Source: Streptomyces huiliensis
GTDB taxonomy: Bacteria; Actinomycetota; Actinomycetes; Streptomycetales; Streptomycetaceae
Reading direction: 5' to 3'
Length of the DNA stretch: 64,000 bases
NCBI RefSeq assembly: GCF_020037025.1
Contig: NZ_JAIQLH010000041.1
Coordinates: forward strand, 18,538-82,537
Positions 41,620-50,940 of the stretch are shown here, one piece after another. Positions within the stretch are counted from its first letter, which is position 1, and the number at the start of each line of letters is the position of its first letter. Position numbers and translations under genes: made by a program. The notes under the pieces were generated by a model, which was not told the DNA's origin, made no database searches, and saw only the letters and a program-made list of their open reading frames with translations.

Positions 41620-42150
41620 ATGGGAGATCCGGCCGTCCTGCCGAAAGAACCTCGGTATCCGCGCGCCGCGGCCAACGATCCGATGGCGGCCTTCGACGCG
41701 GTCGACCGGCGGCTGATCGGCCTCCTCCAGAGCGAGGGCCGGATCACTCTCAGCGAGCTGGGCCGCCGCGTGCGGCTGAGCCCGGCCGCGGTCGGCGAGC
41801 GGGTGCGGCGGCTGGAGAGCGGCGGGGTGGTGACCGGGTACACGGCCGAGGTGTCGCCCGCCCGGCTGGGGTACGGCGTCCAGGCGTTCGTCCGCGTCAA
41901 CCCGTACGCCGGCTACACCCTGCGCCACCCGGCGGTCGCCGTGCTGACCGACCGCCCGGAGGTGCTGGAGGCGCACCACGTCGTCGGCGAGGACTGCTGG
42001 ATCCTGAAGGTCGCCGTGGTGGACACCGCGCACCTGGAGGAGGTGCTGGAGCGGGTGTCGGCGTTCGGGCGGACGACGACCTCGGTGGTCCTGTCGTCGC
42101 CCGTCCCGCGCAAGCCGCTCCTGCCGGCCGAGCCGCGGCCGGTCGCCTGA
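41620..42150 (+). CDS. Lrp/AsnC-family regulator
   Basis: This 176-aa protein starts at ATG 41620 after GGGGGAG. The HTH is DAVDRRLIGLLQSEGRITLSE and LGRRVRLSPAAVGERVRRLE. The RAM/AsnC_trans domain follows (FVRVNPYAGY, VLEAHHVVGEDCWILKVAV). It is divergent from the epimerase/aldo-keto reductase operon and could regulate it in response to an amino acid. Confidence 0.9.
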   Translation: MGDPAVLPKEPRYPRAAANDPMAAFDAVDRRLIGLLQSEGRITLSELGRRVRLSPAAVGERVRRLESGGVVTGYTAEVSPARLGYGVQAFVRVNPYAGYTLRHPAVAVLTDRPEVLEAHHVVGEDCWILKVAVVDTAHLEEVLERVSAFGRTTTSVVLSSPVPRKPLLPAEPRPVA

Positions 42151-42249
42151 CAGCGTGGGGGCGGGGCCGGAGGAGCGGGTGACGGCCGAACCGGGCGGCG
42201 GGTGATCGTACGTACCTCGAATCGGTGCGGTGGGCTCGCCGGGTGGACG

Positions 42250-42711
42250 TCAGCGACTGCTGTTCTGCTGCGCCTCCGTCCGCCAGTACAGGACGAGGAA
42301 GAGGGCGAGCAGCAGGTCGTCGGGGAGCGCGTCTCCGTCGGCGCCGTCCAGCCGCACCACGTGCGGCCGGCTGCCGAGCTTGTCGTAGGAGATCTCCAGG
42401 GGGCCGACCGTCCGCACGCGGCTGCCGAGTTGGTCGTAGTCGAGCGCGTACGGGCCGATCCGCCGGAGCCGGCTGTTGAGCTTGTCGTAGGCGAGGTCCC
42501 AGGTGCCGACGGTGAGGGCCCGGCTGGTCCACTTGGTGTAGGCGATCTCGGTGGTGCCGATGCGGCGGAGGCGGGTGCCCATCGTGTCGTAGTCGAGCTC
42601 CCAGGGGCCCACCCGGACGGGGTGGCCCGCCCACTTGGCGTAGGTGATCTCGGCGGGGCCGATGTGCCGCAGCCGCGTCCCCATCGAGTCGTAGTCGAGT
42701 GTGATCTCCAT
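42250..42711 (-). CDS. Repeat protein with seven 17-residue units
   Basis: This 153-aa protein starts at ATG 42711 after AAGGGGAGCC. Six complete 17-residue units and a partial seventh begin with Tyr (YDSMGTRLRHIG, YAKWAGHPVRVG, YDTMGTRLRRIG, YTKWTSRALTVG, YDKLNSRLRRIG, YDQLGSRVRTVG, YDKLGSRP). Spacing is exact, with alternating D/M and K/W subtypes in the first four. A short C-terminal hydrophobic helix (LPDDLLLALFLVLYW) ends the protein. The pattern suggests stacked beta hairpins. Function is unknown. Confidence 0.75.
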   Translation of the reverse strand: MEITLDYDSMGTRLRHIGPAEITYAKWAGHPVRVGPWELDYDTMGTRLRRIGTTEIAYTKWTSRALTVGTWDLAYDKLNSRLRRIGPYALDYDQLGSRVRTVGPLEISYDKLGSRPHVVRLDGADGDALPDDLLLALFLVLYWRTEAQQNSSR

Positions 42712-42758
42712 GGCTCCCCTTCTCCCGGCGTTCCGCCGCGCCGCCGCCTCTACCCGAG

Positions 42759-44300
42759 TCAGTGCCCGCCCGTGACCTTGAATCCGCGCGGGACCAGCCA
42801 CACGGTGAGGACGGTCACCACGGCCACGATGCCGGCGGAGACGTACGCGGTGGTCGTCAGCGCGTCGTCGAAGGCGGTGTGCGCCGCGTCGAGGACCCGC
42901 CGCCCGGTCTCACCGCCGGTGCGGCGGGCGACGTCCGCGGCGCCGCCGACCGAGCCGCGGGCCTCGTCCAGGTCGGCGCCGCGGAGCGGCAGTCCGGTCA
43001 TGTGCCGGGTGAAGACGGCGCCGTGGACGCTGCCCAGGAGCGCCACGCCCAGGCCGACGCCGAGTTCGTAGGCGGTCTCCGAGACGGCGCCCGCCTGCCC
43101 GGCGCGGTGCGGCGGCACGGCGGAGACGAGGACGGAGGCCGCGGCGGTCATCGCCAGGCCGTCGCCGAGGCCGAGCAGGGCCAGGACCCCGGCGACGACC
43201 GGGTACTCGTTGGGCAGCGGGGTCAGGGCGAGCAGCAGGAAGCCCGCGACCAGTGCGCCGAGGCCGGCGGCGAGGACCGTCCGGACGCCGGCGCGGTGCA
43301 TGATCCAGGGCGACGACAGGGAGCCGGCCAGCATGGCGCCGGCCGACGGCAGGGTGCGCAGCCCGGCCTGCTCCGGCGAGTAGCCGTGGACGTACTGCAG
43401 CCACAGCGAGATCAGGAAGAGCGCGGCGCCGATGGCGAGCATGGCGAGCAGGGTGGCCAGCGCGGCGGCCAGGAAGGGGCCGTTCCGGAAGAGCCGGACG
43501 TCCAGCAGGGGGTCGTGGGAGGCGAGCTGCCGCCGGGCGAAGAGGGCGAGCAGGAGCACGCCCAGGAGCAGCATCCCGACGTCGGCCGGTGCGAGGCTGC
43601 CCTTGGCGACGTGCTTGACGCCCCAGGCGAGGGCCACGACACCGGCGACGGAGAGCAGGGCGCCGAGCTTGTCGAGCGGCCCGTGCTGGGGCACGCGGTA
43701 CTCGGGGAGCAGGCGCAGGCCGGCCGCCACGGTGGCGACGACGATGGGGACGTTCACCCAGAACGCGGCCGACCAGCCGTACCGTTCGACGAGGAACCCG
43801 CCGACGAGCGGCCCCAGGCAGGCGCCCGCGCCGGCCACCGCCGCCCAGATGCCGATGGCCAGCGCTCGTTCGTGGTCGTCGGTGAAGACCGCCCGGATCA
43901 GCGACAGCGTCGACGGCATCACCATGGCGCCGCCGAGGCCGAGCAGCACGCGCCCGGCGATGAGCTGTGCGGTGCTGTCCGCCGTGGCGGCGACCACCGA
44001 GGCGAGGCCGAAGAGGACGAATCCGGTCAGGAACAGCCGCTTGCGGCCGAAGCGGTCGCCGACCGCGCCGCTGGTCACGAGGAGGCCGCCGAGGACCAGC
44101 CCGTAGATGTCGATGATCCACAGCTGGGCGATCGGCCCGGGCCGCAGGTGGTCGACGAGCGACGGCAGGGCGACGTTGAGGATGGTCGCGTCCATGGCCA
44201 CCAGCAGCAGGCTGGCGCACAGCACCGCGAGGACCGCCCAGCGGTCCGGCCGCTTCCCCGGCGCGGGCCCGGCGGCCCGGGACGGGCGGGTCCCGGTCAT
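42759..44300 (-). CDS. DHA2-family MFS exporter
   Basis: This 513-aa protein starts at ATG 44300. Fourteen hydrophobic segments are visible. SGAVGDRFGRKRLFLTGF is the loop 2-3 motif, GAGACLGPLVGGFLVERYGW is motif C of drug:H+ antiporters, and MDATILNVALPSLVDHL is typical of EmrB/QacA proteins. It overlaps the response regulator stop by four bases, so both come from one mRNA. Confidence 0.88.
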   Translation of the reverse strand: MTGTRPSRAAGPAPGKRPDRWAVLAVLCASLLLVAMDATILNVALPSLVDHLRPGPIAQLWIIDIYGLVLGGLLVTSGAVGDRFGRKRLFLTGFVLFGLASVVAATADSTAQLIAGRVLLGLGGAMVMPSTLSLIRAVFTDDHERALAIGIWAAVAGAGACLGPLVGGFLVERYGWSAAFWVNVPIVVATVAAGLRLLPEYRVPQHGPLDKLGALLSVAGVVALAWGVKHVAKGSLAPADVGMLLLGVLLLALFARRQLASHDPLLDVRLFRNGPFLAAALATLLAMLAIGAALFLISLWLQYVHGYSPEQAGLRTLPSAGAMLAGSLSSPWIMHRAGVRTVLAAGLGALVAGFLLLALTPLPNEYPVVAGVLALLGLGDGLAMTAAASVLVSAVPPHRAGQAGAVSETAYELGVGLGVALLGSVHGAVFTRHMTGLPLRGADLDEARGSVGGAADVARRTGGETGRRVLDAAHTAFDDALTTTAYVSAGIVAVVTVLTVWLVPRGFKVTGGH

Positions 44301-44947
44301 TCGAGCAGCCCCCGGCGCATGGCCTCGGCGACGGCCGCGGCGCGGTCGGACACCCCGAGCTTCTCGTAGAGCCGCTGGGTGTGGGTCTTGACGGTGCTCG
44401 CGCCGAGGTACAGCTCGTCGGCGAGGCGCGGGATGCTCTTGCCTTCGGCGAAGCCCCGCAGCACCTGCCGTTCGCGGTCGGAGAGGACCGTCTCGTCGCG
44501 GTCGGCGCGCAGCCGGATCTGGTCGACCAGGCCGTCCGAGAGGTCCTCGGAGACGACCTGCCCGCCGCGGGCGACCTTCAGTACGGCGTCCACGATCTCG
44601 GAGCGCTTGGCGTCCTTCGCCAGGTAGCCCGCGGCGCCTTCCTCGACCGCCCGGTAGACGACCGCGCCGTCGGTGGTCGCGGACAGCAGGAGGACGCGGG
44701 TCGGCAGCCGGTCGCGGACGACCGCGTGCAGGACGGCCAGGCCGTCGAGGCCGGGGAGCCGGTAGTCGATCAGCGCCACTCGGGGTTCGAGCCGGCGGAC
44801 GGCGTCGAGGGCGGCGGGCCCGTCCTCCACCTCGGCGACCACGGCGATCCGGCCGTCGAGCCGGAGGCCGCGGGTGATGCCCTCGCGGTAGACCGGGTGG
44901 TCGTCGGCGACCACCACCGTCACCTGCGTACCGGAATCGGACTCCAT
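44297..44947 (-). CDS. NarL/FixJ-type response regulator
   Basis: This 216-aa protein starts at ATG 44947. VVVADDHPVYREG holds the acidic pair, VALIDYRLPGLDG the phosphoacceptor Asp, and LLLSATTDG and YLAKDAKRSEI the Thr/Lys switch. The C-terminal LuxR HTH is LSDRERQVLRGFAEGKSIPRL with GASTVKTHTQRLYEKLGV. No histidine kinase is next to it. It is followed directly by the exporter it may control. Confidence 0.9.
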   Translation of the reverse strand: MESDSGTQVTVVVADDHPVYREGITRGLRLDGRIAVVAEVEDGPAALDAVRRLEPRVALIDYRLPGLDGLAVLHAVVRDRLPTRVLLLSATTDGAVVYRAVEEGAAGYLAKDAKRSEIVDAVLKVARGGQVVSEDLSDGLVDQIRLRADRDETVLSDRERQVLRGFAEGKSIPRLADELYLGASTVKTHTQRLYEKLGVSDRAAAVAEAMRRGLLE

Positions 44948-45171
44948 GGGCTCGCCACTTCCGTGCTCGCGGTCGCCACCGTCCGGGCCACTGGCCCGGA
45001 ATGTCCCTTCCGTCCACGATAAGCGGACCACCGCCCGTCGGCCGCTCCGGGCGCCCCGCCCGCCGATCGGGGGACCCCCGGCTCCCCCGCCCCGCCGCCC
45101 GTCCGCCGGATCCCGGGGCCTCGGTGCGCCCCGCAGGGTGGAGGGGAAGCGACCTGGAGGAGTGAGTGAGC

Positions 45172-45720
45172 ATGGCGACGGAGACGATCGAACGGGTCGT
45201 CGTCGGGGTGGACGGTTCGGCGGGCAGCGTGGCGGCCCTCCGGTACGGCGCCCGGGAGGCGGCCCGGCACGGCGCGGCCCTCTGCCCGGTGTACGCGTGG
45301 GCGCCGCCCGGCGGCGAGGCGGCCGACGCGGTGAGCCCGGCCCCGTCCGACGTGTGCGACCACTGGGAGCGGGCGGCGGCGGCCGTGGTGCGGGAGACCT
45401 GCGAGGCGGCGTTCGGCCCGACCCCGCCGGGCACGGTCCTCCGCCCGCGCGCCGTCCGCGCCGCTCCCGGCCCCGCGCTGGTGACCCTGGCCCGCGACCC
45501 CGGCACCCTGCTCGTCGTGGGCACCGGCGGGCACGGACCGCTCCACCGCGTCCTGCGCGGCTCGGTGCGCCGGCACTGCCTGCGGCACGCCTGCTGCCCG
45601 GTCCTCGTCGTCCACCCCGGCCCGGCGGACCACCGGGCCGCGCCGGTCCCCGACGGCAGGCCCCGCATGGACGCGCCGGCCCTCGGCGGGACGGCGCGAC
45701 CACGGGCCCGGGCGGCGTGA
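45172..45720 (+). CDS. Universal stress protein, single UspA domain
   Basis: This 182-aa protein starts at ATG 45172, eight bases after GGAGGAG; GTG 45166 is too close to that site. VVGVDGSAGSVAALRYGARE opens the UspA fold. LLVVGTGGHGPLHRVLRGSVRRHCLRHACCPVLVV carries the ATP-binding G2xG9GS/T pattern. The C-terminal 30 residues are disordered. Family members respond to stress or dormancy. Confidence 0.85.
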   Translation: MATETIERVVVGVDGSAGSVAALRYGAREAARHGAALCPVYAWAPPGGEAADAVSPAPSDVCDHWERAAAAVVRETCEAAFGPTPPGTVLRPRAVRAAPGPALVTLARDPGTLLVVGTGGHGPLHRVLRGSVRRHCLRHACCPVLVVHPGPADHRAAPVPDGRPRMDAPALGGTARPRARAA

Positions 45721-45844
45721 CGGCGGGGCGCTGACGGGGGCGCGGCGGGCGCCGTCGCGCGCCACCGGCGACCGGCATCCGCGCCTGTTTCGACCATGGC
45801 TCACTTCCTCGGTCGCCCCTTACGAAGGGTGACACCATGACTAC

Positions 45845-47041
45845 ATGACCAGTGGGTGGTGGACGGAAGTTCCGGAAGGCCCGGGAGGCTCCGGGAGCGG
45901 GCCGCGCACCGGCCGGGATCCAGGCTCCCTGACCCTGGGGGCCGAGGAGGAGTACCTGCTCGTGGACCCGGTCTCCCGGCGGCTGCGGCCCGACGCCGAG
46001 AAGGTGGTCGCCGAGGCCGCCGCGGAGCTCGGCGGGCGGGTCACCCGCGAACTGACGCGCTACCAGGTCGAGGTCCGCACGGAACCCCACCGCGACCTCG
46101 CCGCCTTCGCCGAGGAGCTCCGGTCGCTGCGGCGCGCGGTGGCCCGGGCGGCCGCGCGCCATGGACTCGCCGCCGTCTCCAGCGGCACGCCCGTGCTGGC
46201 GCAGCCGGCGCCGACGCCGTTCAGCGAGGGGGCGCGCTACGCCAGGAGCGTCGCGGAGTTCGGCGCCCTGGACGACGAGCAGAGCGTCTGCGCCTGTCAC
46301 GTGCACATCGGGATCGCCGACCAGGAGCTCGCCCTCCGCGTCTCCAACCACCTGCGCGCCCGGCTCCCCGTCCTCGTCGCGCTGGCGGCCAACTCCCCTT
46401 TCTGGCAAGGGCGCGACACCCGCTACGCCGGCTGGCGGACGATCACCTGGGCCCGCTGGCCGGCCGCGGGCCCGCCGCCGTACCTGGCGTCCCGGGCGCA
46501 CTTCGAGGACCTCGTCGCGGAACTCACCGCGACCGGCGCGATCATGGACCGTTCGGGGCTGTACTGGGACGTCAGGCCCTCGCACCACGTGCCGACGCTG
46601 GAGGTCAGGGCGGCCGACGCCGCGTCCTCCGTCGAGGACGCGGTCCTGCTCGCGGCACTCGTCCGGTCGTCCGTCGCCACGGCCCTGGCCGACATCGAGG
46701 CTGGGAAGGCCGCGTTCCGGCCCTCGGACGAACTCCTCCGCGCCGCGTACTGGCGAGCGGCCCGCGACGGCCTCTCCGGTGCCGGCGTCGACCTGCGCAC
46801 CGGCCGCCTCGCCCCCGCGCCCGTGCTCGTGGAACGCTTCCTGGACGGCCTACGCCCCGATGTGCTGCGCCACGACGACATGGCCGCGATCCGCGCCGGC
46901 TGGGCGCGGCTGCGCGCCCACGGCAACGGCGCGGACCGGCAGCGCGCCGCCCACCGGGCCCGCGGCAGGCTCACCGACGTCGTCGACCACCTGATCAGGG
47001 CCACGACCGCCGCCCGGCCGGAGAGCCAGGGCGGTACGTGA
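45845..47041 (+). CDS. Carboxylate-amine ligase, GCS2/YbdK family
   Basis: This 398-aa protein starts at ATG 45845. LTLGAEEEYLLVD is the conserved opening, RYQVEVRTEPH and CACHVHIGI hold metal-binding residues, and DVRPSHHVPTLEVRAADAA is the family signature. YbdK-type enzymes have weak glutamate-cysteine ligase activity. In actinomycetes several copies exist; a role in thiol or ergothioneine metabolism is possible but not shown. Confidence 0.82.
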   Translation: MTSGWWTEVPEGPGGSGSGPRTGRDPGSLTLGAEEEYLLVDPVSRRLRPDAEKVVAEAAAELGGRVTRELTRYQVEVRTEPHRDLAAFAEELRSLRRAVARAAARHGLAAVSSGTPVLAQPAPTPFSEGARYARSVAEFGALDDEQSVCACHVHIGIADQELALRVSNHLRARLPVLVALAANSPFWQGRDTRYAGWRTITWARWPAAGPPPYLASRAHFEDLVAELTATGAIMDRSGLYWDVRPSHHVPTLEVRAADAASSVEDAVLLAALVRSSVATALADIEAGKAAFRPSDELLRAAYWRAARDGLSGAGVDLRTGRLAPAPVLVERFLDGLRPDVLRHDDMAAIRAGWARLRAHGNGADRQRAAHRARGRLTDVVDHLIRATTAARPESQGGT

Positions 47042-47084
47042 GGCCGGGCGCCGGGCTGCCGCCCGCCCGTGATCGACTGACCCC

Positions 47085-47870
47085 ATGCCGTACGCCACAG
47101 CCGCCGACGGAACCCGCATCGCCCACCAGGTGCGCGGGTCCGGGGCCCCTCTCGTCCTGCTCGCCGGGCAGGCGAACTCCCACCGCTGGTGGGACGCCGT
47201 CCGCGCCGACTTCCACGCCGCCCGCAGCACGGTCACCCTCGACCACCGGGGCACCGGCGCCAGCGACAAACCCGACCGGCCGTACTCCACCGAGGAGTTC
47301 GCCGACGACGTCGTCGCGGTCCTCGACGAGCTGGGCATCGGGCGGGCGGACGTCTACGGGACGTCGATGGGCGGCCGGGTCGCCCAGTGGGTGGCCGTCC
47401 GGCATCCGCACCGGGTGCGCCGGCTGGTGCTGGGCTGTACGTCCCCCGGCGTCCGGGGCGTGCCGGCCGGCGAGGACGTCCGCGCGGCCCTGGCGGACCC
47501 GGACCCGGCGGCGGCCGAACGGACGCTGCTGGACCTGATGTACACGCCCGCCTGGCAGGCCGCGCACCCCGGTCCGTACACCGTCCTCGGGGACCCGGAC
47601 ATGCCGGGCCACGCGCGGCGCAGGCATCGCCTGGCCAGCGCGCGGCACGACGCCTGGGACGCCCTGCCGCGCGTCACCGCGCCCACGCTGGTCGTCCACG
47701 GCACCGAGGACCGCTTCAACCCCACCGCCAACGCGCACCTGCTCGCCGCCCGGATCCCGGGCGCGCGGACACATCTCATAGCGGGCGGCCGGCACGCCTA
47801 CTTCGACGAGTTCCGGGCGGAGGCGAGCCCGCTGGTGCTCGACTTCCTGACCGCGCCCGCACCGGCCTGA
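47085..47870 (+). CDS. Alpha/beta hydrolase
   Basis: This 261-aa protein starts at ATG 47085. VLLAGQANSHRWW replaces the usual HG oxyanion loop, VYGTSMGGRVAQWVA holds nucleophile Ser, VVHGTEDRFNP the Asp and AGGRHAYFDEF the His. It resembles 3-oxoadipate enol-lactonase-like esterases. The substrate is unknown. Confidence 0.82.
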   Translation: MPYATAADGTRIAHQVRGSGAPLVLLAGQANSHRWWDAVRADFHAARSTVTLDHRGTGASDKPDRPYSTEEFADDVVAVLDELGIGRADVYGTSMGGRVAQWVAVRHPHRVRRLVLGCTSPGVRGVPAGEDVRAALADPDPAAAERTLLDLMYTPAWQAAHPGPYTVLGDPDMPGHARRRHRLASARHDAWDALPRVTAPTLVVHGTEDRFNPTANAHLLAARIPGARTHLIAGGRHAYFDEFRAEASPLVLDFLTAPAPA

Positions 47871-47918
47871 GCGGCGGGCGGCGGGCGCGGTGGGCGACGG
47901 GCGGCGGGCGGCGCCCGG

Positions 47919-48788
47919 TCAGGCGGTGTCGAACCGGGCGGCGAGGCCCGCGACGTCCTCCGGGGACAGGGCGATGCCGAACTCCTCGGCGAGGCAGGCC
48001 CCGAGCTCGTCGGCCTCCAGCTTGCGCTCGGTGCGGGAGCCGTCCGGCCGGAGGGTGGTCACGGCGGCGGCGTCGAGCGAGAGCTGCCGGTCCGCGGCGA
48101 ACCGCTGGGCGATCGGGCGCCGGACGAACGGCGAGCGGGGGTGGCTGGAGACGTAGTGGCTGCCGACGACGTAGTCGATGGTGTACTGGGGGACCAGGGT
48201 GAAGGTGTGGCGGTCGAGCCAGCCGTCGGAGCGGTGCTCGTGCAGCCACCAGTCGTCGATCCCCCGCTCCCCCGGGCGCCGTTCCACCCGGAACCGCCAG
48301 CCTTCGAAGTCCGCTTCCACGCCGTCGGCCAGCTCGATCGGCTCCAGGGGGCCGGACCCGAAGCCGACGTCGCAGAGCCACGTCCGGCCGTCGTCCTCGG
48401 CCTCCACGGCCAGGAGGGCGTGAGTGGCGGGAAGGATCTTGTCCGCGCCGAGCGTGACCCGGCCCCGCAGACCGGTGAAGCGGAAGCCGAACCGTTCGAG
48501 GACGGCGGCGAACAGGACGACGTGCTCGAAGCAGTAGCCGCCACGGCCCCGCCGCACCAGCTTGTCCTGGACCGACTCGACGTCCAGCGCGATCGGGACC
48601 CCGAGCATGACGTCGAAGTTCTCGAACGGTATGGACGTGACGTGCGCCCGTTGCAGGGCCCGCAGCGCCTCCAGGGTGGGTCGGCGCTCCCCCGCGTACC
48701 CGGTCCGCTCCAGATAGGCGTCCAGGTCCAGGAGGTCGCCGTGCCATCCCTGACCGGTCTTCGGCTGGCCGGTGTGCGGCGCGGTCAT
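47919..48788 (-). CDS. nat: Arylamine N-acetyltransferase
   Basis: This 289-aa enzyme starts at ATG 48788. The Cys-His-Asp triad is complete: RRGRGGYCFEHVVLF (Cys near residue 87), ATHALLAVEA (His) and WLCDVGFGSGPLEPI (Asp). SIPFENFDVML is the conserved first motif. It transfers acetyl or acyl groups from CoA to arylamines; in antibiotic clusters relatives close macrolactams. No cluster is visible here. Confidence 0.92.
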   Translation of the reverse strand: MTAPHTGQPKTGQGWHGDLLDLDAYLERTGYAGERRPTLEALRALQRAHVTSIPFENFDVMLGVPIALDVESVQDKLVRRGRGGYCFEHVVLFAAVLERFGFRFTGLRGRVTLGADKILPATHALLAVEAEDDGRTWLCDVGFGSGPLEPIELADGVEADFEGWRFRVERRPGERGIDDWWLHEHRSDGWLDRHTFTLVPQYTIDYVVGSHYVSSHPRSPFVRRPIAQRFAADRQLSLDAAAVTTLRPDGSRTERKLEADELGACLAEEFGIALSPEDVAGLAARFDTA

Positions 48789-49105
48789 GACTCCACCCTT
48801 CCGGACCGTGGAGGTCCGCTGTCGTGCGTGTGTGGGGGCGTGTACCGGTGGTCTCTGCTTCAACGACCGGTACGTGTTCGACCCTACGCGCCGCTTGCCC
48901 GGGTGACATCAGCCGCCGGACGGGATGGGGGCCGACTCTTGGAGGTCACCGGGCGGGGCGAGTCCTAGGCCGGTCCTACGACCGTCGTCCCCCGGTCGGG
49001 GGACGACGGGACCCCCCGCCCGGTCCCCCGGCCGGCCGGGACGCGGCGGGCGGGCCGCCGCCTAGCGTGGGCGGCGTGGAAAGGACTGGGAAAGGAGGAG
49101 ACCTC
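48789..49105. other. 317-base gap with a strong hairpin
   Basis: CGTCGTCCCCC pairs exactly with GGGGGACGACG around GGTC (48983-49008), without a T-run. TACCGG and CCGGTA form another inverted pair (48842-48871). The rest holds the promoter regions of the two divergent genes; no gene is supported. Confidence 0.5.
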
Positions 49106-49750
49106 ATGACCAGGATCAGGACACCGGCCGCCCGACGCGATCCCCGCGCTCCCCGCCCACACGGCCGGGACGGCACGGCGGCCCTCACGGTGGCCGCCCT
49201 CGTGGTACTGGAGGCGGTGGCCCTCCGGCTGGTACCGACCGCCGACTGGCCCCTGGCCACCGTGGCCCTGGGCGCCGCCCTCGCCGCGGTCGCCGTGACG
49301 GCCCACGCCCTGGGCCGCCGCTCCCTCCCGCCCCTCTGCTCCCTCCGGACCCGCCGTTACCTCCCGTCCCGCCGCGGCCCGCGTGCCCCGGCACCCGACG
49401 ACCCCCTGTTCGACGCCGCCACCCGGGACAGCCTCCCGCCGGCCGCCCTGCGCGCCGCCCTCCCCTCGTCGGACCCGGCGGCCGAGAACCGGCTCCAGGT
49501 GGCCTGGATCCTCGCCCGGCACGGACACGACGCGGCCTGGCTGCGCCGGTACCTGGACCTGCCGCCCGGGGTGGCGGACGCCCTCGTCCGCGCGGCGGAC
49601 GCGGAACAGGGGCCGCCGCGTGACGCGAACGACGGTGGCCCGCCGCACCGGGCGGCTCCTACGCCGCCTGCTGCCCCTGCTCGGCCGCACCCTGACGGAC
49701 GGCTGACGGACCCTGCCTACCGCCCGCCGCCCGCCCGCGTCCGGCAGTAG
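49106..49750 (+). CDS. Membrane protein of unknown function
   Basis: This 214-aa protein starts at ATG 49106 after AAAGGAGGAG. Two hydrophobic segments lie at residues about 23-37 and 45-65. The soluble part has RLQVAWILARHGHDAAWLRRYLDLPPGVADALVRAA, a helical HTH-like segment, then a Pro-rich tail. The 3' end overlaps the convergent gene by 34 bases. No family was recognised. Confidence 0.6.
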   Translation: MTRIRTPAARRDPRAPRPHGRDGTAALTVAALVVLEAVALRLVPTADWPLATVALGAALAAVAVTAHALGRRSLPPLCSLRTRRYLPSRRGPRAPAPDDPLFDAATRDSLPPAALRAALPSSDPAAENRLQVAWILARHGHDAAWLRRYLDLPPGVADALVRAADAEQGPPRDANDGGPPHRAAPTPPAAPARPHPDGRLTDPAYRPPPARVRQ

Positions 49751-50595
49751 GCGTCGCGCCCCGCGCGGTATCCCGGTGCGCCGGGGACGCTCAACAGGAC
49801 CGCCCAACGCGCGGCGTTCGCCTCGATGGCGTCCTCGGCGCGCCGCCGGGCCTCCGGGCCGTCGGCTTCCGCCAGGCGGCGGGCGTGTTCCCAGGCGGTC
49901 TCGCGCCACAGGTGGAACAGTTCACCCGCGGTGGGCCGGGCGAGCGGGTTCCAGCGGGCGTCGCCGAGGGCGAGGAGCGGGTCGTAGCGCCGGGCGATGT
50001 CCTCGACGGCGGGCTGGTAAGCGCGGTCGAGGACGGCCTGGACGCGTTCGTAGTCGGGCTTCCGGGACGTACCGTCGCGGGCCCGGAGCCCGAGCGCGGC
50101 CAGGACGTACGGCATGTCGCGCTGGATGTGGGCGTTCGCGCCGAGCAGCGCGTCCTGGCCGGCGTTGAGGTCGCCGGAGCGGGCGGCGGCGAAGGCGGCG
50201 CGCCAGGCGGCCGGGACCGGGCGGCCGGCGCGGTCCGCGTGGTAGGCGGCCAGGTAGCGGTTGACGAAGCCGGTGTTGAGGCTGCCGCCGGCCCAGGCCG
50301 GTTCCTCGAACGCGCCCTCGCGCACGGCCGCCGCCAGCGACTCCTCCAGCCGCGTGTAGACGGCGGCGAAGGGCGCCCGGTGGTCGCAGCCGAGGCCGTC
50401 GCGGAGCCGGCCGAGCGTGCGGGCCGCCTCGTCCGCGCAGCCGGCCGGCGGCCCGGCGCAGTGGAGCTCGTGGGGGACACCCCCGGCCGGCCCGGCCGGG
50501 GCCGCCCCCGCGGGGTCCGCCGCGGCCGGGGAGAGCAGGAGCAGCAGCGAGGCGGCGACGACGGCCGCCCGCCGCGCCGTTCCGGATCCGGTCAC
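49717..50595 (-). CDS. Secreted DUF5995-like protein
   Basis: This 292-aa protein starts at GTG 50595 after GGGGGAG; more upstream codons lack a site. Residues about 1-35 are a signal peptide (VVAASLLLLLSPAAADPAGA). The mature part has a DUF5995-like pattern: LNTGFVNRYLAAYH, NAHIQRDMPYVLAALGL and PLARPTAGELFHLWRETAWEHA. Two Cys pairs are probable. Function is unknown; the family is frequent in actinomycetes. Confidence 0.7.
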   Translation of the reverse strand: MTGSGTARRAAVVAASLLLLLSPAAADPAGAAPAGPAGGVPHELHCAGPPAGCADEAARTLGRLRDGLGCDHRAPFAAVYTRLEESLAAAVREGAFEEPAWAGGSLNTGFVNRYLAAYHADRAGRPVPAAWRAAFAAARSGDLNAGQDALLGANAHIQRDMPYVLAALGLRARDGTSRKPDYERVQAVLDRAYQPAVEDIARRYDPLLALGDARWNPLARPTAGELFHLWRETAWEHARRLAEADGPEARRRAEDAIEANAARWAVLLSVPGAPGYRAGRDAYCRTRAGGGR

Positions 50596-50940
50596 CGCAC
50601 CACTCCCCCGCCCCTCGGTCCCGCCGCAGTCGTCACGCGGTGTCAACGACGGCGCCGGGACGGGCGTTGCGGGGGCAGGGGGAGCACTCGGGCGCACACC
50701 GGAGGCGTTTCAGGACATTCCGCCCGTTCGGTCCCGTCCACGGCTCTCTCTCCGGCCGTCGCCGCGCGTCCGAAAACATCCCCTGCCGGTCCCCGGCCTC
50801 TTGCAAGAGCCTTCCTCCCGGCCGCTTTCCCGACAGAATCTCTGGGCACTGCCTGACCATCCGAACCGGCCGACGGCGCGCCGGCGTCGCTCCGACGCCC
50901 CCGGCCCGGCCGGCCGTTCACACCGTCGGGCCGACCGAGC
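50596..50940. other. Gap before the decamer array
   Basis: Only short overlapping frames without ribosome sites are seen here. The region presumably carries promoters of the divergent genes; no specific element is supported. Confidence 0.35.

Noticed and set aside
42759..45797. A single 1012-aa protein spanning exporter, response regulator and beyond
   Set aside because: The long open frame comes from high G+C content. The exporter has its own ATG at 44300, and conserved sequence begins there.
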